Part shown: positions 16,224-25,111 of the stretch, in pieces
Layout of the letters: every line of letters starts with the position of its first letter
How positions within the stretch are numbered: the stretch's first letter is position 1
Origin: Paenibacillus spongiae
GTDB lineage: Bacteria > Bacillota > Bacilli > Paenibacillales > Paenibacillaceae
Assembly: GCF_024734895.1 (NCBI RefSeq)
Contig: NZ_CP091430.1
Coordinates: 478,501-542,500, forward strand
Reading direction: 5' to 3'
Length of the DNA: 64,000 nucleotides
Notes under the pieces: generated by a model
What the model saw: only the letters and a program-made list of their open reading frames with translations
Database searches by the model: none
What the model was told of the DNA's origin: nothing
Made by a program: the position numbers and the translations under genes

Positions 16224-19200
16224 ATGAGTCGTAGGTTAAGCATGAGATGGAAACAGGGAGTGGCGCTGCTGCTTGCAGTAACGCTGGTTTTGTCGACCTT
16301 TCCGGCAGCGTCGGCCGCCGGCCGGGAAGGGCAAAGCAACGAAGATTATCAACAGATGGCGGATCTTATGAAGGTAGTCTATGCCGCGATGGCGGCATCA
16401 GACGGGAATGATGGAGAGAAGCCGAGCGAGCCCCCGGGAACGGGCGGCGCAGCGCCCTTATCGGCGCCGGCAGGGGCGGGGGCGCCATTGTCCTGGAACA
16501 TGCTGTCCAAGGCTGGCGGAACCAGGCTCCCGATAATCTACGACGGGAATCATCCGGAAGTGAAGCTGAGTGCTGACGGGCGCTACATCGGCTTCAAAAA
16601 ATTCGAGTACAAAGCGGAACCTCTGGAGATCAAGTCGGTCATCTCCGTTTACGACCGCGTGACCGGCGTCACGGATAACGTGATGGGCCCGGGCAGCCAG
16701 CAGACGGACCGAATGCTGCATTTCGATATGAGCGCCGACTCACGATACGTCGCTTACTCGTTTGAGCAGAATTTGATGGACCCATCGGCGCAAGTCTATT
16801 TATTCGACCGCGAAACCCGGAATCAAACCGTCATTACGGCCGTGGGCGGAGAGAGTTGGGATGATGCGTATTCGAACAGGGTGTCGATGAGCGCGGATGG
16901 CCGTTATGTCGTATTCGACTCGGCTGCCGCCGGTCTCGTGCCGGAAGACGACGACGACATCCGCGACGTATTCGTGTACGACCAAGACGACGGTTCGATT
17001 CAGCGCATCAGCACGCGCGCAGGAATGGAAGACTACGATCATGGCAACAGCATGGCTGCTTCCATCAGCGGCGACGGACGCTATATCGCGTTCCAGACGG
17101 ATGCGAGACTCGTTGATGACGACTTAAATTTCCAGTCGGATATTTATGTCTATGACCGCGAGAACGATGCTGTCCCGTTCCAACGCATCAGCCTCGGGTT
17201 GAACGGAGAGGAAGCCGATTCCCGCAGCGGCGATCCGTCCATCAGCGCGGATGGGCAAGTGATTGCCTTTGAATCGGAGGCGAGCAACCTCGTTGAAGGC
17301 GATTCAAACGAACAGAAAGATATTTTTGTCTATGACCGGAGAAAGGCAGCTGCAACCCGGGTGTCATTGGGTGCGGGCGGGGTCCAATTCGCACGGGAGA
17401 GCGAGCGTCCGGTCATCAGCGACGACGGAGCGTACGTCGGATTTCAGTTCGCTTACCAATGGGTAGAGGATACGGACGACGACCACGACAACGACGAAGA
17501 GAACGATCTCCCCGAGGAGGCATACGTGGCGGATATCGCCTCGCAGATTGCCGTTCCCGTGACCGTGCCGAACAGTCCTCACCGGTTGGTCAATCCGAGC
17601 CAACGCCCGGTCGTCGGAGGCGGCGGAACGCTCGTCGCGTATTTCTCGAATTATTTGGACACCTTCGGCACGGAGGAGTTCGAGCTTCCGGGTATATTCA
17701 TTGCAGCCAGAGGCGAAGCGCCCGTCTGGCCTGCGGGGAGCAAGCTGGAGCCGTCCGAACGGACGGACGAGAGCGTGAAGCTGAGCTGGCAGGATGCCGC
17801 CGATGCAGGCGGAATACTCGGCTACCATGTGTATGAGGACGGAACGATTATCGGCTATGTGCCATACTCGGGCGCGGGCGGCTCTTATACGGCAGCGGGA
17901 CTCCTGCCGGGCGCCGATCACCTGTTCCAGGTGGAAGCGGTGAACGCAGGGTATCACGAAAGCTTCGGCGGCCCGACCTACAAACTGGGTGCGGGCGGCG
18001 AGAATCCGGGCGGCCAGCTGCGCGTCACCTGGGAAACCGACGACATGAGACACGGAATGCTGCTCGCGGGCAGCGAGCTGGTCTTTACTGCATACGGCGA
18101 TCCGGGCAAGAAGGCCGATGCCGAGCTGACGTATTGGGTATGGAAGAACGAATCGGCACCGGAGACGCGCAAAGCGGTACTGCCTATGACGGAAACCGCA
18201 TCGACTCCGGGCATGTACAGGATCACCTATAAAATGGAGGAAGGCACCAGCGAATTGACTTCGTTGAACGTCAAATTGACGGACCCCGCAAAACCGGGCG
18301 AGGCGGTGGAGAAGCAGGCGGGCGGTTTTCCGTTACAAGTGGCGGGCAGCCTGGCCATCGGGTTCGACAACCCGGGAGGGGCAAGTCTGAACGGCGGCAT
18401 TCTGTCGGTGTTCAGCAGTCAATACGGCGAACAGATATCCGTTCTGTCCGGATCGGATCCCGTTACCGTCCGGGGAATCGTGCCGGGCAAAGACTATACC
18501 GTCGTGCTTCGCTCCGCGGATTATCGCTATGTGTGGGCAAAGCAGGAGCAGGTGCGGGCGGAGGCCGGACGGACGCGGACCATCAGCATGCCGGTCGTGC
18601 AGCCTGCGAAGGCCCGGTTCCAAATCGTCGATCCGACCGGTCTGCCGGTTAGCGGCGTTCGGGTCGAGCTGTTTGATGCGAAGCAGAATTACATCGGTTT
18701 CGATTACAGTGGCAGCGATGGTTGGACGAATTGGGAGGATAACCTGCAGGCGGGAGAGAAGCTGACCGCCAAGGTGGACATCGGTGAACGGCTGATGGAG
18801 CCGGTGCCGAATCAAGAGGTGCTGCTCGCGCCGGGCGCGAATGAGACAATCGTCAAGCTGAAGGCAGCGGGAGAAGGCCTGCTGGAAGGGTTCGTAAGGT
18901 CCCCGTCCGGCCAGCCCGTGAGGAACGCGCTGGTTACGTCGACGCAAACCTATCGCGGCCAGCAGGTCGTCCGCTCGGCGAGAACCAATCTGGAGGGCGC
19001 TTACCGGCTGTCGCTGCTGGCGGGAGAAGCGCAGCTGGAGGCATCGGAAGGTTCCTACCAGTACAGTACGGAGAACGCCCTCCAGGTCCAGATCGCCGAG
19101 GGTAAGACGACTACGCTGGACATTCCGGTGAAGCAGCCGGGCCGCGGCGTCGTCAATCTCGAGGTATATTTGAAATATATCGACAGCGAGTTGATCGGGC

Positions 19201-22200
19201 CTGTCAATCTGGAGCAGATGGGCTTCCTTACGCGAGTGGAATCGAAATTCGGCTGGATGACGGGTTATTTTCACAATGCTTATCATTTCCAGGGCAATCC
19301 GAACGATACCGTATCCGTATGCGTCACCGCCACGATTCCGGCTTACATGACGGCGTGTCAGGACGTGAAGCTGGATGCGAACGCGAACGGAACCGCCAAA
19401 CTGTATTTGGAAGAAAAGGGCGGGCGCATCCAAGGTGCGCTGGCGAAAACCGATCACCGTTGGGTTTCGGGAAGACTCTACAAGATTAACGATAAAGGGT
19501 ACAAAATATCGTCGGGGTACCTCGGGGACGAAGATTTCTCGGACAGCGGCTTCGATATCAACATTCCGGAGCCGGGCACCTACGTCATGGAGCTCACCCG
19601 GCAGCTCGAGGGCGCACAAGGGAAATACGAGTATGCGAGCGTGCAATTCACGGTCGCGGAGCAGCAGATTTTGCAGCTGGGGACGGTCGGGTTCACGGGC
19701 AGAAGCTATTTCTCTACTTATGACGGCAATTATTTCGCGGTATCGCCGAATCGGATCACGCCCGGCAGTACCGTCAGTTTCAGGGTCGGTTACAAGAACG
19801 GCAGCACATCGGCTGCCGATAATGCAAGCTTGCTGATCGACATACCGGAAGGGCTGACCCCCGTGGCGGACGCGGGCGGGCGCATCGCCGTTAGCGGGGA
19901 CGCGGCGGCAGGGGAAGCCAAGCTGGAAGGGCGGACGCTGATCGTGCCGCTCGGAACGATTGCCTCGAAGAAATCCGGCACAGTCGGCCTTCAGGCCAAA
20001 GTCGATCCGGCATTTAATAAGAGCAAGGTCAATACGTCGGCCCGCATTCGCGCCGATATCGGCGGCGAACAGGTGGAGGAGGCGATTGGCAGCATACAGC
20101 TGGACGCGCCGATGGTAACGATTGACGCGCCGGACCGGGTGTTTATGAAGACGATTGCCCTGAGCGGACTTGCGCCCGCGGGCAGCGCCGTGAAGGTATA
20201 TGACGGCAAGGCGCTGCTGGGCGCCGCGACCGCCGCGCCGTCGGGGACGTGGAGCCTGGAGGCTGAGCTGCCCGATCTGGGCGATCCGGGGATGCACGCG
20301 CTGCGCGCCGAGACGGAGGCCGGCGGCGCGAAGCTTCAGTCGGAGGCGGCTTATGTCAGCTACGACACGAAGAAACCGAGGCTGCTTGAGGTTGCGATGG
20401 CGCAAGCGCCTTCCGGCAAATGGGTGACGATGGACACGCGCCTGGGCGTTTCCCGTCTTCCGTATACCGTCGTTCCGGGAAATCCGTTCCAATTCGAGCT
20501 GAAATTCGATCGGCCGGACGATGTCGAGAACGTGTACGTTTATTTGGAGGGGCAGAGCGGAGAACCGGTGAAAGCCGTGAGGGACGGCGGCCTATTCCGC
20601 GCGATCGCTCCGACCGGCAAAGATTCCCTCGGCGACATCTATGTCGATTTCGATACGAAGCCGGAACCGTTCGCGTTCGACGTCAGCGACATACCGGCGC
20701 TCGACGAGATGCGGCAATCGCTTCCGCCGGCCATGCGCGACTTCGAGCTTGAGGTGACGTCTCCGTTCGAGCTGAAGAACGGCAAATCTTCGGGAACCGT
20801 GCGGCTGACGTTCCCTCAATTGGAAGATATGACGATGACGGTTACGCTCACGCTTGAGCCGAACGCGAATTATTCGGCCACGCCGGAGGAGATCGAGCTT
20901 GCCCAGCGTTCGGGAAGTCCGCTGCTAAGCGGCACGGTCGGACTGACGGAAACGGAAGACGGGTTCAAGACATTCGCGAAGGGTTACGTGCCGGCGGCAG
21001 TCCTGTTCCCGAACGGCTGGCCTGCCGGATTGAAAACGATGCAGGCATCCGGCGAGGCGGGCGCGTTCGCTCCCGACCCGACTTTCGTGGCCGTGACGAC
21101 GGAGACGTACACGCAGTTCGGTCCGAACGGTTCGGAGTTCGGGACGTTCAACTCCATTAAGAACCAATATGACGGCATGCAGGGATTCGCCGAAAAAATC
21201 AACAAAATAACGTACAAAGTCCAAGCGAGCGGTTTAGATTGCCTATCGGAGCTTCCGCGCACGGTCAAGCAGGCGGGCAAAGCGCTTGTCGCCGTCGTCG
21301 GGGGCGAAGTCGCCAAGTTCGGGCTCGGCGTCTGGACCGCGGCGATGGGGCTATCGGGCGCAGGGGCGGTGGCGGCCGCGGGCACATCGGCGGTGATCGG
21401 GACCAAGATTGACAATTATGTCGACCAGCAAATCGATGCCGTCGGCACGGGCTACAACCAATGCCTGAACGAAGATGTCGATAAGGAGAAACGCAAGCGG
21501 TGGAAAATCGCCAAGCTGCGCTGGATCTACGACCCAAGCGGCTATGTGTACGAAGCCGTGCCCGGGAACCGGCTGAGCGGCGTAAAGGCGACGGTGCTCT
21601 ATCAGGATCCGGATAGCGGGGAATGGACCGTGTGGGATGCGGGTCCATATGAGCAAATCAACCCGCATGATACGAATGGAGAAGGCAAATACGGCTGGGA
21701 TGTCCCGCCGGGCAAGTGGAAGGTCGTCTGGGAGAAAGCCGGCTACGAAACGGTATCGAGTGCCGAGCTGGACGTTCCTCCGCCGCATACGGAAGTGAAT
21801 GCGGGGATGGTATCCAGGGAAGCGCCGAAGGTGAAGTCCGTCCAAGGCTTCACATCTGCGGGCGGAAGCTACGCAGAGGTACTGCTGACCAAGCATGTGA
21901 AGGTAACGGAGCTCCCGGCTCAAGCCGTGACGATAATGGATCCCGAAGGAAAAGTGCTGGAAGGGACGTTGTCCTTCGAGAAAGCGGAGGCGAACCCGGC
22001 GGGTCCGGATGGCGAGCTGCTGTCGCAAATCGTCCGGTTTACGCCGAAGAGCGGCACGCTGGCGGCGGGATTGGGATATCGAGTAAAGGTGAACGCCGGA
22101 TATTTCCAGAGCTATGCGGGCGTTTGGATGAATGAAAGTAATGAGGGCTTGTTCTCAGTCAGCATTCGCGATGAACAAGGTCCATCCGCCGCAGGCGCGG

Positions 22201-24932
22201 CAGTCGAAGGAGAAGGGATGATTATTCGCGTCACCTTCGACGAGCCCTTGGAGGCTGTGGCCGACGCGGCGAAATTGGAATGGAACGGCAGCGGAGAAGC
22301 AATCGCATCGGCGGTTCGATCCGCGGTCGAGGATGACGCAAACACCATTCTCATCAGCTTGAAAGAACCGCTGGCGGCCGGGGAAACCGGCGAACTGAAG
22401 CTGCATGCCGGGGTGGTCTCCGACATGGCTGGCAACGGCTCGAAGGAGAAGACGCTGCTCGTTTCCAGGCAGATGGTTTCGAACAATGCCGCGCTGTCGG
22501 GACTTTCAATAGAAGAAGGCGGGTTGACGCCTGACTTTGATCCTGAGCGGCTGTCCTATACCGTGGAGGTGCCGTCTTCCACAGAGCAGGTTCGGATTAA
22601 TGCGGTAACGAGCGATCCGCAAGCGAAGTTAGTCATTGAAGGCATCGATGCCTTAAGCGGCGCGGCGGCCGCTGCAGCCATTCCGAAGGACGGCACTATT
22701 GATGTCCGCGTCATCGCGGCGGATGGCAAAACCGTCCGCGACTACACGATTCAAGTGAACCGTAAAGCGGATCCTGTATCGAGCGACGCGACGCTCTCGG
22801 CGCTGACGGTAACGCCGGGCACGCTGACGCCGGCATTCGATCCGGTGAAGGATGCATACAGCGTCACCGTAGGCAAAGATGTGACGTCGCTGCAAGTAAC
22901 GGCGACGAAGAACGATCCGAAGGCGAAGAGCCTGACGATCAACGGCGATGCCGCCGTGAGCGGCACGGCGATGGCGGTAGCTATTCCGGCCGATGGCCTG
23001 ATCACCATCGCCGTGACCGCGGAGGATGGAACGACCGTGCGGTCGTATAAGATCCAAGTGAACCGCGAAGCGGATCCGGTATCGAGCGACGCGACGCTCT
23101 CGGCGCTGACGGTAACGCCGGGTACGCTGACGCCGGCATTCGATCCGGCGAAGGATGCCTACAGCGTCACCGTAGGCAAAGATGTGACGTCGCTGCAAGT
23201 AACGGCGACGAAGAACGATCCGAAGGCGAAGAGCCTGACGGTCAACGGCGATGCCGCCGTGAGCGGCACGGCGATGGCGGTAGCTATCCCGGCCGATGGC
23301 CTGATCACCGTCGCCGTGACCGCGGAGGATGGAACGACCGTGCGGTCGTATAAGATCCAAGTGAACCGCGAGGCGGATCCGGTATCGAGCGATGCGACGC
23401 TCTCGGCGCTAACGGTAACGCCGGGTAAGCTGACGCCGGCATTCGATCCGGCGAGGAATGCATACAGCATCACACTGGGTATAGGAGTCTCGAAGCTGCA
23501 TGTGAAGGCGACAATGAATGATCCGAAGGCGAAGAGTCTGACGATTAACGGCAAAGATGCCGTGAGCGGCACGTCAATGACCGTGACCATCCCGGCTGGA
23601 GAAAGCCGAGTCGAAATCGTCGTGACCGCAGAGGACGGCAAGAAGACCGCGACATACGACATTCAAGTCAAGCGAAACAACCCTGGACCCGGCCCGGGCC
23701 CCGGACCTGGTCCAGGACCGGGACCAGGTCCGGATCCGGACGAAGCCGTGATAAAGACGGAGAAGTTCACAAGCGGCAATGGCGGATCAGGACTGCTGAT
23801 TGCACTCCGGAGCAGAGCGATCGAGAAGGCTCTGCAGTCCGATGCCAACGGACAAAAGCGGTTGAATGTTGAAGTCGGCGAGCAGGCGAGCGAATATGTG
23901 ATGCGCCTTACTGCCGACACGCTGGCCGAGTTGAAGAAACATAACGCCAGCCTCGTCTTTAAACCGGGTGCCATGCTGGCCTCGATACCGGCAAGCATGA
24001 TCCAATCGGCCGTGCTGCCGTCCGGCGCTTCTTGGAATCTCTCGTTTGCCGAGGTCACGGCTCAACAGGAGAAGGCTTACGCCGAAGCCGCGGCCCGGCA
24101 GAGCGGAAAAGCGCTGAAGCCGATCGGGAAGCCGATGATCATCGAGCTGGAAATGATGCAAGGACAACAAAGTACGCCGGTCGAGCTGCAGTCCGGTCAT
24201 TCGATTCTCATTGAACTGTCGGCCGATACGGCTCAGCAGCAAGCTCTATACCGGTTCAATCCGAGCTTCAGCAGCTGGCAGTACGTCTGGAATCAAGAAG
24301 CGGCAAGCATGGAGAAACGCATCGCGTTCCCGATTCGCTCATCCGGGCATTATGCCGTCTTGGCGTATACGAATACGTTCACGGATATCGCGGGACATTG
24401 GGCGGCGCCGGACATACGCTGGACGGCGCAGCGGCTTCTCGTCAAAGGCGCAACGCCGAAATTGTTCATGCCGAATCAAGCGGTAACGCGCGCCGAATTC
24501 ACTGTGCTGCTCGTAAGAGCAATAGGCCTTACGATCGCAGAGTCTGATAAAGGGGACGCGAGGTTTGCCGATGTTGGCAAGGGGGACTGGTATTACCCCG
24601 AGGTGGAAGCGGCCGCCGCTGAGGGACTGATGCAGGGAGTAATGGGCAGCCGGTTATCGCCGAATGCACCGATTACCAGGGAAGAGATGGCCGTTATGGT
24701 TTGGCGGGCGTATGCGTGGCTGCATGATGCCGATGATAGTCGGCCGAATTACAAGCTGCTCGACAAATTCAAAGACAAAGGCCGAATAAGCGGCTGGGCT
24801 AAGAAGGCCATCGCCCTTTCCCTTCAGGCAGGGCTTATCGAAGGAACTTCACCCGTGACCTTCGAGCCTGGAGGATTTGCGACAAGAGCGCAAGCTGCCG
24901 TCATCGTGAAACGGCTGCTGTCAGGACTGTAA
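16224..24932 (+). CDS. Giant multidomain SLH-anchored surface protein (about 2,900 aa)
   Basis: A signal peptide (about 1-32, ending ASAAG) leads into at least five TolB/PD40-like propeller blades (about 110-490; repeated SADGRY and FVYDR), then a fibronectin III-like domain (about 505-600), carboxypeptidase-regulatory-like sandwiches, a DUF11-type repeat (about 1185-1290), Ig-like modules, four cadherin-like domains (about 2087-2484), a Pro-Gly linker and three SLH domains (starting near 2719, 2781 and 2849). SLH domains bind pyruvylated cell-wall polymer, so the protein is displayed outside the wall; the rest suggests binding or adhesion. No catalytic domain was recognised. GGAGG at 16209-16213 serves ATG 16224 or TTG 16221. 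Confidence 0.9.
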   Translation: MSRRLSMRWKQGVALLLAVTLVLSTFPAASAAGREGQSNEDYQQMADLMKVVYAAMAASDGNDGEKPSEPPGTGGAAPLSAPAGAGAPLSWNMLSKAGGTRLPIIYDGNHPEVKLSADGRYIGFKKFEYKAEPLEIKSVISVYDRVTGVTDNVMGPGSQQTDRMLHFDMSADSRYVAYSFEQNLMDPSAQVYLFDRETRNQTVITAVGGESWDDAYSNRVSMSADGRYVVFDSAAAGLVPEDDDDIRDVFVYDQDDGSIQRISTRAGMEDYDHGNSMAASISGDGRYIAFQTDARLVDDDLNFQSDIYVYDRENDAVPFQRISLGLNGEEADSRSGDPSISADGQVIAFESEASNLVEGDSNEQKDIFVYDRRKAAATRVSLGAGGVQFARESERPVISDDGAYVGFQFAYQWVEDTDDDHDNDEENDLPEEAYVADIASQIAVPVTVPNSPHRLVNPSQRPVVGGGGTLVAYFSNYLDTFGTEEFELPGIFIAARGEAPVWPAGSKLEPSERTDESVKLSWQDAADAGGILGYHVYEDGTIIGYVPYSGAGGSYTAAGLLPGADHLFQVEAVNAGYHESFGGPTYKLGAGGENPGGQLRVTWETDDMRHGMLLAGSELVFTAYGDPGKKADAELTYWVWKNESAPETRKAVLPMTETASTPGMYRITYKMEEGTSELTSLNVKLTDPAKPGEAVEKQAGGFPLQVAGSLAIGFDNPGGASLNGGILSVFSSQYGEQISVLSGSDPVTVRGIVPGKDYTVVLRSADYRYVWAKQEQVRAEAGRTRTISMPVVQPAKARFQIVDPTGLPVSGVRVELFDAKQNYIGFDYSGSDGWTNWEDNLQAGEKLTAKVDIGERLMEPVPNQEVLLAPGANETIVKLKAAGEGLLEGFVRSPSGQPVRNALVTSTQTYRGQQVVRSARTNLEGAYRLSLLAGEAQLEASEGSYQYSTENALQVQIAEGKTTTLDIPVKQPGRGVVNLEVYLKYIDSELIGPVNLEQMGFLTRVESKFGWMTGYFHNAYHFQGNPNDTVSVCVTATIPAYMTACQDVKLDANANGTAKLYLEEKGGRIQGALAKTDHRWVSGRLYKINDKGYKISSGYLGDEDFSDSGFDINIPEPGTYVMELTRQLEGAQGKYEYASVQFTVAEQQILQLGTVGFTGRSYFSTYDGNYFAVSPNRITPGSTVSFRVGYKNGSTSAADNASLLIDIPEGLTPVADAGGRIAVSGDAAAGEAKLEGRTLIVPLGTIASKKSGTVGLQAKVDPAFNKSKVNTSARIRADIGGEQVEEAIGSIQLDAPMVTIDAPDRVFMKTIALSGLAPAGSAVKVYDGKALLGAATAAPSGTWSLEAELPDLGDPGMHALRAETEAGGAKLQSEAAYVSYDTKKPRLLEVAMAQAPSGKWVTMDTRLGVSRLPYTVVPGNPFQFELKFDRPDDVENVYVYLEGQSGEPVKAVRDGGLFRAIAPTGKDSLGDIYVDFDTKPEPFAFDVSDIPALDEMRQSLPPAMRDFELEVTSPFELKNGKSSGTVRLTFPQLEDMTMTVTLTLEPNANYSATPEEIELAQRSGSPLLSGTVGLTETEDGFKTFAKGYVPAAVLFPNGWPAGLKTMQASGEAGAFAPDPTFVAVTTETYTQFGPNGSEFGTFNSIKNQYDGMQGFAEKINKITYKVQASGLDCLSELPRTVKQAGKALVAVVGGEVAKFGLGVWTAAMGLSGAGAVAAAGTSAVIGTKIDNYVDQQIDAVGTGYNQCLNEDVDKEKRKRWKIAKLRWIYDPSGYVYEAVPGNRLSGVKATVLYQDPDSGEWTVWDAGPYEQINPHDTNGEGKYGWDVPPGKWKVVWEKAGYETVSSAELDVPPPHTEVNAGMVSREAPKVKSVQGFTSAGGSYAEVLLTKHVKVTELPAQAVTIMDPEGKVLEGTLSFEKAEANPAGPDGELLSQIVRFTPKSGTLAAGLGYRVKVNAGYFQSYAGVWMNESNEGLFSVSIRDEQGPSAAGAAVEGEGMIIRVTFDEPLEAVADAAKLEWNGSGEAIASAVRSAVEDDANTILISLKEPLAAGETGELKLHAGVVSDMAGNGSKEKTLLVSRQMVSNNAALSGLSIEEGGLTPDFDPERLSYTVEVPSSTEQVRINAVTSDPQAKLVIEGIDALSGAAAAAAIPKDGTIDVRVIAADGKTVRDYTIQVNRKADPVSSDATLSALTVTPGTLTPAFDPVKDAYSVTVGKDVTSLQVTATKNDPKAKSLTINGDAAVSGTAMAVAIPADGLITIAVTAEDGTTVRSYKIQVNREADPVSSDATLSALTVTPGTLTPAFDPAKDAYSVTVGKDVTSLQVTATKNDPKAKSLTVNGDAAVSGTAMAVAIPADGLITVAVTAEDGTTVRSYKIQVNREADPVSSDATLSALTVTPGKLTPAFDPARNAYSITLGIGVSKLHVKATMNDPKAKSLTINGKDAVSGTSMTVTIPAGESRVEIVVTAEDGKKTATYDIQVKRNNPGPGPGPGPGPGPGPGPDPDEAVIKTEKFTSGNGGSGLLIALRSRAIEKALQSDANGQKRLNVEVGEQASEYVMRLTADTLAELKKHNASLVFKPGAMLASIPASMIQSAVLPSGASWNLSFAEVTAQQEKAYAEAAARQSGKALKPIGKPMIIELEMMQGQQSTPVELQSGHSILIELSADTAQQQALYRFNPSFSSWQYVWNQEAASMEKRIAFPIRSSGHYAVLAYTNTFTDIAGHWAAPDIRWTAQRLLVKGATPKLFMPNQAVTRAEFTVLLVRAIGLTIAESDKGDARFADVGKGDWYYPEVEAAAAEGLMQGVMGSRLSPNAPITREEMAVMVWRAYAWLHDADDSRPNYKLLDKFKDKGRISGWAKKAIALSLQAGLIEGTSPVTFEPGGFATRAQAAVIVKRLLSGL
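22767..23675 (+). repeat. 303-bp in-frame tandem repeat encoding cadherin-like domains
   Basis: Units begin with GCGGATCC at 22767, 23070 and 23373, exactly 303 bp (101 codons) apart. The first two are nearly identical at DNA level and the third has diverged. A fourth, older copy precedes them at protein level only (from about 22480). Recent duplication, or gene conversion between units, is indicated. A Pro-Gly linker of alternating codons follows at about 23682-23739. Confidence 0.9.
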
Positions 24933-24934
24933 TC

Positions 24935-24985
24935 GAAAGCTCGCTTCTCACTATGCCCGAAGGTATGGTAGAGGGCGAGCTTTCT
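24935..24985 (+). terminator. Terminator after the SLH protein gene
   Basis: GAAAGCTCGC pairs with GCGAGCTTTC, extended by inner CTAT/ATGG-type pairing. The T-run is short (TTT inside the arm). Moderate support. Confidence 0.6.
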
Positions 24986-25111
24986 GCCTTCCGAAGGGCA
25001 AACTCCGGATCGACCTGTCTAGTCGTTTTTTGATTGGGCGGCATGATCTGGAAGGAATTCCGCGAAACGGGTGGAATGGATAGGGAAAGAAATGATGAAA
25101 GGATGATTCCG

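Noticed and set aside
18333..20492. 719-residue open frame on the - strand
   Set aside because: It lies wholly inside the giant SLH protein gene, is Arg/His-rich with no recognisable domain, and arises from the G+C-rich codon pattern of the sense gene.
22653..23662. - strand frames with repeated RHRRAAHGG or VTVSAESVASL text
   Set aside because: Antisense reflections of the 303-bp coding repeat.
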